Shown: positions 15,910-23,900 of the stretch, in pieces
How the letters are laid out: each line of letters opens with the position of its first letter
Numbering within the stretch: the first letter of the stretch is position 1
NCBI GenBank assembly: GCA_031254195.1
Contig: JAIRUW010000019.1
Span: 1-36,011, forward strand
DNA: 36,011 nucleotides
Reading direction: 5' to 3'
Origin: Oscillospiraceae bacterium
GTDB lineage: Bacteria > Bacillota > Clostridia > Oscillospirales > UBA929
Program-made: the position numbers and the translations under genes
The notes under the pieces: model-generated
What the model was told of the DNA's origin: nothing
Seen by the model: only the letters and a program-made list of their open reading frames with translations
Database searches by the model: none

Positions 15910-16955
15910 AGAAAAAGCGGAGCTTGTTTTCGGTATGGAATTATCTGATTTTCTTTTTGCTTATCTCTTTTCTTGTGACCTGTTCTTTTTATTTGTTCTT
16001 AAAGACATGGGGTATAGAATTAGGCAGGGAAATCCAAAGAAGTGCCATCTTCACCTTTGGTAACGTCTTGTTCTTGAGTTTGATTTGCACCGTTATTGAC
16101 GGCCTTCGCCGCAAACATACGGTCGAACGCCCGGTGAAACGCATATTGAATGCCACGCGCCGGTTAACGCAGGGGGATTTTACCGCGAGGATTGAGCCGC
16201 TCCACGGCTTCGACCGTATGAACGAGTTTGATGCCATCATAGGGAACCTCAACACAATGGCGGAGGAGTTGGGCGGTATCGAAACCCTGCGGACAGATTT
16301 TATCGCCAACGTGTCCCATGAATTGAAAACCCCCCTCTCCGTCATTCAAAATTATTCGACCATGCTCCAAAATCCCACGCTACCGGAGGAAAAACGGCTC
16401 GAATACGCTAAAACGATCACCAACGCCACAGATAGGCTTTCGGAGCTGATTACCAACATCCTCAAACTAAACAAGCTGGAGAATCAGCAGATTTACCCGG
16501 AAGCGCGGGAGTATAATATAGGCGAGCAATTACGGGAATGTTTGTTAGGATTTGAGGACGCATGGGAACAGAAGGGTTTGGAATTGGAGATAGATATTGC
16601 CGACGTAACCGTTCGCGCCGATGAGGAGTTACTGACCCTCGTTTGGAATAACCTCTTTTCCAACGCTGTGAAATTCACCGAGCCGGGCGGCAAAATAACC
16701 GTCAATCTACGCTTGGAAAACGGATATGCCGTGGCGCGGGTTTCCGATACCGGCTGCGGTATGCCGCCGGAAGTCGGGCGGCGCATCTTTGAAAAATTTT
16801 ATCAGGGCGACAAATCCCACGCCATGAAAGGTAACGGTTTGGGACTTGCGTTGGTTAAGCGTGTCGTGGACATCGTAGGCGGCGAGATTTCGGTGGAAAG
16901 TACAATCGGTCAGGGCAGCACGTTCATTGTGAGGCTACGGGGTAAGGCAGCTTGA
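15906..16955 (+). CDS. Sensor histidine kinase with small extracytoplasmic loop
   Basis: This 349-residue kinase partners the preceding regulator. It has membrane segments at about 12-32 and 47-66 with only a short loop between, HAMP (about 67-120), HisKA with phospho-acceptor H138 (NVSHELKTP) and HATPase_c with N box NNLFSNAVKF, G1 VSDTGCGMP and G2 GNGLGLALV. The lack of a sizeable outer sensor domain resembles intramembrane-sensing kinases, which often take their signal from an associated transporter. It overlaps its neighbours by four bases on each side, so all three genes are coupled. Confidence 0.92.
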   Translation: MKKKRSLFSVWNYLIFFLLISFLVTCSFYLFLKTWGIELGREIQRSAIFTFGNVLFLSLICTVIDGLRRKHTVERPVKRILNATRRLTQGDFTARIEPLHGFDRMNEFDAIIGNLNTMAEELGGIETLRTDFIANVSHELKTPLSVIQNYSTMLQNPTLPEEKRLEYAKTITNATDRLSELITNILKLNKLENQQIYPEAREYNIGEQLRECLLGFEDAWEQKGLELEIDIADVTVRADEELLTLVWNNLFSNAVKFTEPGGKITVNLRLENGYAVARVSDTGCGMPPEVGRRIFEKFYQGDKSHAMKGNGLGLALVKRVVDIVGGEISVESTIGQGSTFIVRLRGKAA

Positions 16956-17851
16956 ATCGGTTTCTGAAAACCCTCCTGCGCCTGTTATCGCCTGGGATGG
17001 GATGGGTTCTTTTACTAACGCCGATCAGCGCGGCGGCGGTTATCATTGCGTTAACAACAGGGCGCGAGGCCACGGTACTCGGCGTCATCTCGTATGTGTT
17101 GTCCGCATACACGCTGGCAGCGTTGATTGTTGGCCTCCCAAAGTTTATAACGGATATACGGGCATTCATCAATGGGAATACAAAGATAGCGTACGTAAAA
17201 ACGATTCTTTACGAGAGCAAATATACTGGCCTGTACCTCAAAAATATCCCCGCCAGAGTTAAGGTATCGCTGTATATGTCGCTTGCGATCAACCTAATAT
17301 ACGCCGCCTTGAAGATGGCAACAGGTATCGCCTACTCGTCCTTTTGGTTCGGCGCGGAAGCGGTTTTCTACCTTGTGCTTGGGCTGGTTCGCTTCTTCAT
17401 ACTTCGTAATATGCGAAAAGGCGGCGGGTTGAAGCATGAATATAAAGTGTACCGCTTCTGTGGTTTTTTGCTCTTTGCGTTGAACGCCGCTTTGACCGGC
17501 ATCGTCTATCAAATGATCCATCAAGGTATGGGAAAAGAATACCCCGGCTTGTTGATTTATGCAGTAGCGACATTTGCGTTTATTTTCCTTGCCAATGCTA
17601 TTATCAGCTTGATAAAATACCGAAAGATGAACAGTCCCGTCTTATCAGCCGCCAAGACAATCACCTTGATTCAAGCATTAGTTGCCATCTACTCCCTGCA
17701 AATTGCGATGTTTGCCTCTTTCGGGGAGGATGAACGCTTGGCGCTGATTATGAACAGCGTGTTTGGCGGCCTGCTGTGCATTGCCATATTCGGCATGGCG
17801 GTGTTCATGGTTGTGCGGGGATTTGAAAAGCTGAAAGAGTTACAGTCGTAG
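16952..17851 (+). CDS. Polytopic membrane protein of unknown function
   Basis: This 299-residue integral membrane protein has about eight hydrophobic segments (for example WVLLLTPISAAAVIIALTT near 18-36 and YVLSAYTLAALIVGL near 48-62). It has basic cytoplasmic loops and no recognised motif. Translation starts at TTG 16952, overlapping the kinase stop codon, so it is made together with the two-component system and may sense or transduce for it. No family is recognised. Confidence 0.75.
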   Translation: MNRFLKTLLRLLSPGMGWVLLLTPISAAAVIIALTTGREATVLGVISYVLSAYTLAALIVGLPKFITDIRAFINGNTKIAYVKTILYESKYTGLYLKNIPARVKVSLYMSLAINLIYAALKMATGIAYSSFWFGAEAVFYLVLGLVRFFILRNMRKGGGLKHEYKVYRFCGFLLFALNAALTGIVYQMIHQGMGKEYPGLLIYAVATFAFIFLANAIISLIKYRKMNSPVLSAAKTITLIQALVAIYSLQIAMFASFGEDERLALIMNSVFGGLLCIAIFGMAVFMVVRGFEKLKELQS

Positions 17852-17887
17852 CAATGCGATAATCAATATTTATGGAGGCAGAGCATT

Positions 17888-19408
17888 ATGAAGTATAAAA
17901 ATCCTATTATTCCGGGTTTTTACCCCGACTCCAGTATTTGCAGAAAGGGTGAAGATTACTACCTTGTCGCAAGCAGCTTTGAATATTTCCCTGGAGTCCC
18001 TATTTTTCATTCAAAGGATTTAGTAAACTGGGAGCAAATCGGGAATTGCCTAACACGAAAAAGTCAGCTAAATCTTGAAAACGTAGAATCATCAGCCGGC
18101 ATTTATGCCCCCACTATCCGCTATAATCCGCATGATGACTTGTTTTATATGGTGACAACAAACGTCAGCAACATAGGTAATTTTTATGTTTACGCAAAAG
18201 AGCCCTCCGGCGAATGGTCAGAGCCTATTCTTGTGGAGCAGGATGGCATTGACCCGTCGTTGTTCTTTGATGACGAGGGAGTTGCTCATTTTATATCAAA
18301 CTCAAGAGATGCGAATGTAGAAAAAGCAGGTTTCAGAATGGCGCCGATAGATATAAAAACAGGCAAGTTTCTAAAACCGCCGATGCCATTATGGGGCGGT
18401 ATCGGCTCTTATGCACCGGAAGCCCCTCACATTTATCAGGCGAATGGGTGGTTTTATCAGCTGATTGCAGAGGGTGGTACGGAAATAAATCACATGGTAA
18501 CGATTGCAAGAAGCCGCGAGTTGTATGGAAATTATGAGCCTTGCCCATTTAACCCGATATTAACGCATAGGGACAAAAAATGGCACTTTATTCAAGCGGT
18601 AGGACACGCGGATTTAGTCGAAGATGGAAACGGAAACTGGTGGGCGGTTTTCTTGGGAGTAAGAATAACACAATCATTTTTTCATCATTTGGGCAGAGAG
18701 GTTTTCCTTGCTCCTGTAAATTGGGCAGACGATTGGCCTATTATCAATGCGGGAAAACTTATTGAAATTGATATGGAGGTTAATATTAACGATAACATAA
18801 TCCAAAACAGAAAGACGGAGTATAAAACAGATTTCCGCACGGGAATCAGCCACGAATGGGTTCATTTGAGAAACCCTCTTGACGGCAGTTACAGGCATGA
18901 CGAAAACGGATTGTATTTAACAGGCAATGCGTTGACATTAACAGACGAGGCAAATCCTGCGTTTGTAGGGTTTCGTCAACGCGACCTTGACAGCTTAATT
19001 GAAATAGATATGGAATTTACACCGAAAGCGGATTGTGAGGAAGCGGGCGTTACTGTTTTCTACAAATATGATTCGCATTTCGATTTTTACATTTCCAAAC
19101 AGGATAAAACAACATATCTATCCTTGCGTAAAGTAGTCGGCGATATTACACATATTCAATCGAAAATTCCTGTAAACAGCAATGAAGTTACACTCAAAAT
19201 CAAATCTGACAGATTGAAATATTATTTTTACGCTATAATAGAGGGCGTGGAAATATTTGTTGGGGAAGCCCTCACAAGATTCGTTTCAAAGGAGGCGAAT
19301 ACGCGGGCGTTCACAGGAACGCTCTATGCACTCTATGCAACAGGTAATGGGAGATTATCTTCTTCCGAAGCAAGGTTTATAAGATTCTTATATCAGGGTA
19401 ATGATTGA
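17888..19408 (+). CDS. Glycoside hydrolase family 43 beta-xylosidase
   Basis: This 506-residue protein would release xylose (or arabinose) from the non-reducing end of xylo-oligosaccharides. The N-terminal five-bladed propeller (about 1-300) has the GH43 general base D14 (GFYPDSS), pKa-modulating D122 (GIDPSLF) and general acid E178 (YAPEAPH), plus H240 (GHADL). A C-terminal beta-sandwich (about 310-505) completes the XynB type. There is no signal peptide, so it acts inside the cell on imported oligosaccharides. GGAGG nine bases upstream supports the start. It sits between the two-component operon and the ABC operon, with its own terminator and lower GC by eye, and appears functionally unrelated to them. 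Confidence 0.93.
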   Translation: MKYKNPIIPGFYPDSSICRKGEDYYLVASSFEYFPGVPIFHSKDLVNWEQIGNCLTRKSQLNLENVESSAGIYAPTIRYNPHDDLFYMVTTNVSNIGNFYVYAKEPSGEWSEPILVEQDGIDPSLFFDDEGVAHFISNSRDANVEKAGFRMAPIDIKTGKFLKPPMPLWGGIGSYAPEAPHIYQANGWFYQLIAEGGTEINHMVTIARSRELYGNYEPCPFNPILTHRDKKWHFIQAVGHADLVEDGNGNWWAVFLGVRITQSFFHHLGREVFLAPVNWADDWPIINAGKLIEIDMEVNINDNIIQNRKTEYKTDFRTGISHEWVHLRNPLDGSYRHDENGLYLTGNALTLTDEANPAFVGFRQRDLDSLIEIDMEFTPKADCEEAGVTVFYKYDSHFDFYISKQDKTTYLSLRKVVGDITHIQSKIPVNSNEVTLKIKSDRLKYYFYAIIEGVEIFVGEALTRFVSKEANTRAFTGTLYALYATGNGRLSSSEARFIRFLYQGND

Positions 19409-19424
19409 TGAAAACAACCAGAGG

Positions 19425-19456
19425 GCGTCCGATGCTGATGGCACGGACGCTTTTTT
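19425..19456 (+). terminator. Terminator of the beta-xylosidase gene
   Basis: GCGTCCG (19425-19431) pairs with CGGACGC (19444-19450), followed by six T. It isolates the xylosidase from the ABC operon behind it. Confidence 0.88.
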
Positions 19457-19470
19457 GTTGTGCTTATGAT

Positions 19471-19514
19471 TTTAGCAATTCTTAAACATTTCCTAAACAT
19501 TTTTCAAACAATTA
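19471..19514 (+). promoter_or_regulatory. Operator of four tandem 11-base repeats (copy 2)
   Basis: TTTAGCAATTC, TTAAACATTTC, CTAAACATTTT and TCAAACAATTA run without gaps, 42 bases before the start at 19556. The spacing, repeat number and divergent first repeat match the array at 15107-15150. I cannot fix the -35 and -10 here; CATAAT at 19531-19536 or TATCAT just upstream are candidates, so the array would abut or overlap the -35. Confidence 0.72.
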
Positions 19515-19555
19515 GGGTTTATCATAAGACCATAATCAATAAGGAGGCCGCTGTC

Positions 19556-19930
19556 ATGGAAAACACGAAGAACAACGGAACATTCAGCTACACCTACTCC
19601 GCAAACCAACAGGAGGAAGTCAAGAGCATCCGGCAGAAATACGCTCCCCGCGAGGAAAACAAGATGGAGCAGCTCCGCGCTCTTGACAGAAGCGTTACGA
19701 CACGCGGACAAATCGCGTCCCTCGCAATCGGCATCATCAGTTCCCTGCTTCTTGGCACGGGCATGGCTTGTATCATGGAATGGGATTTGCTTGCTGCCGG
19801 TATCGCCGTCGGGGTGGTCGGTATGGTGGGTATGCTGCTGGCGTACCCCGTATATTCGGCAATGACAAAGAAACGCCGCGAGAAACTGGCTCCGCAGATA
19901 CTCAAACTCAGCGACGAACTGATGCAATGA
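19556..19930 (+). CDS. Small membrane protein at the head of the ABC operon
   Basis: This 124-residue protein has a charged N-terminal part (KSIRQKYAPREENKMEQLRALDRS) and two membrane segments (about 55-75 and 78-101), then a basic C-terminus with KKRREKLAPQILKLSDEL. Similar proteins sit beside exporter genes in clostridia as far as I recall, but I cannot name the function. AAGGAGG seven bases upstream supports the ATG at 19556; the longer upstream frame would run through the operator. It is first in a three-gene operon and therefore likely under the four-repeat operator. Confidence 0.75.
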   Translation: MENTKNNGTFSYTYSANQQEEVKSIRQKYAPREENKMEQLRALDRSVTTRGQIASLAIGIISSLLLGTGMACIMEWDLLAAGIAVGVVGMVGMLLAYPVYSAMTKKRREKLAPQILKLSDELMQ

Positions 19931-19944
19931 GGGGGAACAGGAAC

Positions 19945-20850
19945 ATGTACGCAATTGAAACGGCAGGACTGTCAAAAGCCTTTCGCAACATTTACGCCGT
20001 GCAAAACCTCAATCTGAAAGTGCCGGAAGGCTCTATCTACGGATTCATCGGGGAAAACGGCTCCGGCAAATCCACAACGGAAAAACTGATCTGCGGACTG
20101 TTGAACCCAAGCGGCGGCGAAATTCGTTTGTACGGCAAGCATTACACCGACGCCGGAATCCGCGCCCGGATGGGTGTGTTGATAGAAAACCCCGGCTGCT
20201 TTCCCGGCAGCACGGTCTACCAAAACCTGATGATGCAAGCGTTGAATCTCGGTATTGAGAAACCGAAAGCGGAGGTTGAGCGCGTCCTCAAACTCGTGAG
20301 CATGGCGGGCGCGGCTGACCGCAAGTTCAGACAATGTTCCCTCGGCATGAAACAGCGGCTCGGCGTCGCGCAATCCCTTCTCGGACGCCCCCGGCTGTTG
20401 GTACTGGATGAACCGATTAACGGGCTGGACGCGGACGGCATGAGGATTGTGCGGGAAACGCTGATAGAGTTAAGCCGCGAGGAAGGCGTGACCATTCTTA
20501 TCAGTTCGCATATTCTCGGTGAGCTTTCCAAAATCGCCACACATTACGGCATTATCCGAAACGGGACGCTGATAAAAGAATTGCGCGAAGATGAAATGAG
20601 CGAGGAATGCCGTGATTTCGTGTTCGTCAAGACCAATAACGATACACAGGCCGTTTCTGTGTTATCGCAGAAGTACAGAGAAGTTGAACAGAAAGACGGC
20701 GGCATCCGCGTCTATGACGAAACGGAAAGCGCAAACGTGAACGGTCTGATGTATTCAAACGGGCTTTCCGTCAACGAAATCAGCTTCCAAAAAATCGGAT
20801 TGGAAGAATACTATCTCCGTATCATGTCGCGGAAAGGCGAGGTGGCTTAA
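19945..20850 (+). CDS. ABC transporter ATPase (lantibiotic/bacitracin-immunity type)
   Basis: This 301-residue ATPase has Walker A GENGSGKST (36-44), signature CSLGMKQRLG (131-140), Walker B LLVLDEP (151-157) and switch H189. Its C-terminal extension of about 90 residues is typical of BcrA/LanF-like exporters. With the next gene it would form an exporter that removes peptide antibiotics or similar membrane-active molecules; that function is inferred from family and from control by a two-component system. The ATG at 19945 lies about nine bases after GAGGGGG; the longer upstream frame lies in the preceding gene. It lies 14 bases after the previous stop. Confidence 0.9.
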   Translation: MYAIETAGLSKAFRNIYAVQNLNLKVPEGSIYGFIGENGSGKSTTEKLICGLLNPSGGEIRLYGKHYTDAGIRARMGVLIENPGCFPGSTVYQNLMMQALNLGIEKPKAEVERVLKLVSMAGAADRKFRQCSLGMKQRLGVAQSLLGRPRLLVLDEPINGLDADGMRIVRETLIELSREEGVTILISSHILGELSKIATHYGIIRNGTLIKELREDEMSEECRDFVFVKTNNDTQAVSVLSQKYREVEQKDGGIRVYDETESANVNGLMYSNGLSVNEISFQKIGLEEYYLRIMSRKGEVA

Positions 20851-20851
20851 C

Positions 20852-21658
20852 ATGACGAACACCTTTGAATCCCCGGCCTTTGGAAACCGGGTGCGGTCTA
20901 TGCTCAAACTGGACTTTTACAGGCTGCTCCACACCCCCGCGTTTTACATTTTCCTTGTAATTGCCGCCATCATCCCCGCAATGGTTCTCTCGCTGGCGGG
21001 CGCGGATATGAGTCCGCCGCAGTCCAACTCACAGTATTCGGCAAACACGCCGCAAATGTCCATGCCGGAGTTCGATAACGCATGGCAAATGATAGAATCA
21101 ACAGGCGGCTCGGCCATTGCCGATGACCCTCTCGATTTTGCCGGATTTGCCAACATCAATATGCTGTTCATCTTCGCCGGACTGCTCATGTCGATTTTCG
21201 TGGCGCACGATTACAGTTCCGGCTTCGTGAAGAACATTTTTACCGTCCATTCAAAGAGAATAGATTATGTAATCGCAAAAAGCGCCATCGGGATGTTCAG
21301 CGGCGCGAGTATGATTGTCACCTACGTTCTCGGCACGGTAATCGCGGGGTTGCTTTCAGGCAAAGCGTTTGATGTGAATGTGAGCGGATTGATATTCTGC
21401 CTGATTTCCAAAGCCTTTTTGATGGGCATATTTTGTTCGCTGTTCTTGGGTGTGGCCGTGTTTTTCAGAAACAAGCTGTGGCTCACAATCGCTTTCACCT
21501 TCCTGCTCGGCATGATGCTTTACCCAGCGGCGACAAACATAGCTGACCTCAATTCAACCGTCGTTACAATGCTTCTCGCGCTGATAGCGGGCGCGGTCGG
21601 AGCAATTGGATTTGGAGCAGTATCATTACGGTTTCTCAAAAAGCGCGACTTGGCATGA
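20852..21658 (+). CDS. ABC-2 permease, partner of the preceding ATPase
   Basis: This 268-residue integral membrane protein has six hydrophobic segments: about 30-50, 106-122, 148-170, 180-205, 213-228 and 236-258. Its layout is that of BcrB/LanE-type permeases, with a Ser/Pro-rich outer loop after the first segment. The start is one base after the ATPase stop, with GAGGTGG upstream, so translation is coupled. A terminator-like hairpin inside the 57-base repeat follows. Confidence 0.88.
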   Translation: MTNTFESPAFGNRVRSMLKLDFYRLLHTPAFYIFLVIAAIIPAMVLSLAGADMSPPQSNSQYSANTPQMSMPEFDNAWQMIESTGGSAIADDPLDFAGFANINMLFIFAGLLMSIFVAHDYSSGFVKNIFTVHSKRIDYVIAKSAIGMFSGASMIVTYVLGTVIAGLLSGKAFDVNVSGLIFCLISKAFLMGIFCSLFLGVAVFFRNKLWLTIAFTFLLGMMLYPAATNIADLNSTVVTMLLALIAGAVGAIGFGAVSLRFLKKRDLA

Positions 21659-21668
21659 CATCAAAAAA

Positions 21669-21725
21669 GGCGCGGAGTGAATACCCCGGTTTCTTCTTGG
21701 ATGGAGAAGCCGGGTACTTTGCTTT
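21669..21725 (+). repeat. 57-base direct repeat, left copy, containing a terminator hairpin
   Basis: It is 56/57 identical to 23742-23798 in the same orientation; the only difference is G/A at 21679/23752. Each copy begins GGCGCGGAGT and contains a hairpin (TACCCCGG to CCGGGTA with a bulged C), then TTTGCTTT. This copy can terminate the ABC operon. Together the copies bracket the single 580-residue gene. Confidence 0.88.
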
Positions 21726-21767
21726 GATTCAAGCCGTCATCAGGGCCGTCTAAAACAGATGGCTCTG

Positions 21768-21805
21768 TGTTGACATTTTGCAAAGTATGTCGTATAATGT
21801 CAACA
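21768..21805 (+). promoter_or_regulatory. Consensus promoter inside a perfect inverted repeat
   Basis: TTGACA (21770-21775) and TATAAT (21793-21798) are 17 bases apart. They are embedded in TGTTGACATT (21768-21777) and its exact reverse complement AATGTCAACA (21796-21805), 18 bases apart. The half-sites cover -35 and -10, as for an operator bound by a dimeric repressor. Confidence 0.8.
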
Positions 21806-21865
21806 TAGTGATAAACGTAATGCTGGCAACCAATACTAATAAAAATATGAGGAGGTGAGCAAATA

Positions 21866-23608
21866 ATGACCGATTTAAGTTCAGTTATGTTTTATAAAGC
21901 AAAGTTTACAATTACCAGACTTGATGAAAAAGAGTTATTATGGAAACTTATTTTACATATCCGCGAATGGCAGACAGTCAAATGGAAGAGACGTGGAGTT
22001 CAATTAAATAATGATGATCGTTCTTGGTCACATCTAAAAGAGGGTAAAGGACGCATTGATTCAGAAGAAAACGACAATTTTATAGAAGTTAAGATAAATT
22101 CTGACTACTTCTATCATTCAGAAAATGATGAGGAGTACTGGGCGTGTAAAATAGTTGAGAAAGTACCCTCTGAAAAAGGGCTTTGCCCTCGTGATTGGAC
22201 GACCGAAGTGGGTTTTGAACGAAAGAGCATTGACAGCGCAGAGTTTTCGTGTGTACTCACATATAGAGATCGTCCGGGCGTTTTCAAACCTTGTGATGAT
22301 CCAACTCCTCCATCGTTACCGAATTTAATAAAGATGCTTATAGAGGATACGTCAATAAGGTGTCACATAGGGGCCGAGAATGTGATTGCTCACGCAAGCC
22401 TATTAACAAGTGGCGCTGGCGAAGCGTTTTGGAAAAAACTTATAAGTCCAGAGCGTTCAATGCCGTATATCTACATAAGTCCCGAACGAGATGAGAATGA
22501 ATCGCAAAGAAGCTCATGTCTTGTGCATCCATATAATTTAGCTAGGGCTGTTTGTGCGAATGCAAAAGTATTTTTCTCTGAGTCGCATGATTTTTCAGAA
22601 GAGTTTAAGTATTACTGTGGAAGAGATTATCTATGCCAATCCGGTGCAATAAGGGTATATCGGCCCAACATGGACATTAGCAATTTGGAGGAAGATAAAT
22701 TTAATCACAGGTATCTTACTGCTCGTGATATTTTTGAGTTAAGAGATATGGATGGTTCTAAAGAATACCGCAATGAATGTTCTGAAGAAGCAATAAAAAT
22801 ACTCAGAAGAGTATTGGCTCAAAACGTTAGCTTCTACGATACATTGTTTCGCATTGACAACTGTATGGCGTTAAAGCGGGAATATATCCGTAGTAAGCGA
22901 TACGCTGAAATTCGCTCAGATCGTGACAAACTTCGTTCAAGCCAAAACGAAGTAATAGATGAGGGGATAGAGAGAGAAACGCAGTTGCTAGATGCGCAAA
23001 GCACAATTAGTAACCTCGAGGAAGAGATAAAAGCGAAGGATTTGAAAATTGATGCTCTTGAAATGCAATTTTACAATGTTAAAGATGCCGCAAGAAAGAA
23101 TAGAGAGTTAGAATCTGCATTAGCGGCTAGAGAGCTGATAAAAACCCTTCCAAACGAAAAGTTTGAGATTGTATGTTACTTTAAGAATATCTTCAGGGAT
23201 GCGATTGATTTCACAGATCAATGTAATAAGAGCCTAAAGGATTGCAAAATTCCAAGCACTAGCTTGTGGCGAACCTTTTTTCTTCTTGCAACTGATATGC
23301 GTCGATTATTTAGAAACGGTAGTTCGAATCCATGCGATGAGTTTAAGAATATTACAGGGATTGATGTTGCGCGTGGAGCAAGCTCACAAACCCGTAAAAA
23401 TGCGGATTTTATGAAGCAATTTGACGATTATTACGACCGCCGTAAAATTGACATTGAAGCTCATATTACGTTTACCAATATTCCTGGATTAGCATTTGAA
23501 GATGGACAAAGCATACATTTTTGCTATGATGAGGTTAGTGAGAAAGTCATAATTGGTTGGTGCGGTGGGCATCTAAAAACAGATGGAACGAGACGATTAA
23601 GAAGTTAA
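21866..23608 (+). CDS. 580-residue protein of unknown function (orphan cargo gene)
   Basis: I recognise no named family. It is soluble, without signal or membrane segments. The N-terminal part (1-150) is rich in charged and aromatic residues. A middle alpha/beta-like region (about 198-291) has the pattern PYIYISPE, then NLARAVCANAKVFF, then GAIRVYRPN and HRYLTARDIFEL. A coiled coil spans about 345-425. The C-terminal domain (430-580) ends in strands HITFTNIPGLAF, SIHFCYDE and KVIIGWCGGHL, vaguely like a RelE-type fold. GAGGAGGTGA seven bases before ATG, plus a consensus promoter with an operator, argue for tight control. AT-rich composition and flanking direct repeats suggest acquisition. A stress or defence role is a guess. 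Confidence 0.8.
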   Translation: MTDLSSVMFYKAKFTITRLDEKELLWKLILHIREWQTVKWKRRGVQLNNDDRSWSHLKEGKGRIDSEENDNFIEVKINSDYFYHSENDEEYWACKIVEKVPSEKGLCPRDWTTEVGFERKSIDSAEFSCVLTYRDRPGVFKPCDDPTPPSLPNLIKMLIEDTSIRCHIGAENVIAHASLLTSGAGEAFWKKLISPERSMPYIYISPERDENESQRSSCLVHPYNLARAVCANAKVFFSESHDFSEEFKYYCGRDYLCQSGAIRVYRPNMDISNLEEDKFNHRYLTARDIFELRDMDGSKEYRNECSEEAIKILRRVLAQNVSFYDTLFRIDNCMALKREYIRSKRYAEIRSDRDKLRSSQNEVIDEGIERETQLLDAQSTISNLEEEIKAKDLKIDALEMQFYNVKDAARKNRELESALAARELIKTLPNEKFEIVCYFKNIFRDAIDFTDQCNKSLKDCKIPSTSLWRTFFLLATDMRRLFRNGSSNPCDEFKNITGIDVARGASSQTRKNADFMKQFDDYYDRRKIDIEAHITFTNIPGLAFEDGQSIHFCYDEVSEKVIIGWCGGHLKTDGTRRLRS

Positions 23609-23741
23609 TGAAATTAGAGACATAAATGGATCGATTTTGTGTAAATGCAACTTATCGACTTCTCTCGAACCATTGGTATCACGATGTTATTGAAAAGCCC
23701 TATATCGCCACTGATACCAGCCATAGCCAGCTTTTCTCGTT

Positions 23742-23798
23742 GGCGCGGAGTAAATACCCCGGTTTCTTCTTGGATGGAGAAGCCGGGTACTTTGCTTT
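23742..23798 (+). repeat. 57-base direct repeat, right copy, containing a terminator hairpin
   Basis: This is the second copy of the repeat at 21669-21725, ending the 2.07-kb unit that carries the 580-residue gene. The hairpin and TTTGCTTTT tail could terminate that gene, 134 bases past its stop. The 292-base gap 23609-23900 holds nothing else I can support. Confidence 0.88.
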
Positions 23799-23900
23799 TG
23801 CGGGATAAAGTCAGCCGGGGCTTCAGATTGCCGGATACAGCACGATATATCACACATAGCCGCCATGATTGATTTATACTGAGAACGGGAGGAGAGGCCG

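Noticed and set aside
21669..23798. Insertion sequence ends around the 580-residue gene
   Set aside because: The flanking repeats are direct, not inverted, each is a terminator hairpin, and the gene between shows no transposase motif.
23614..23853. Small genes on either strand in 23614-23872
   Set aside because: They have no ribosome binding sites and run through the 57-base repeat, which is a terminator hairpin rather than coding sequence.
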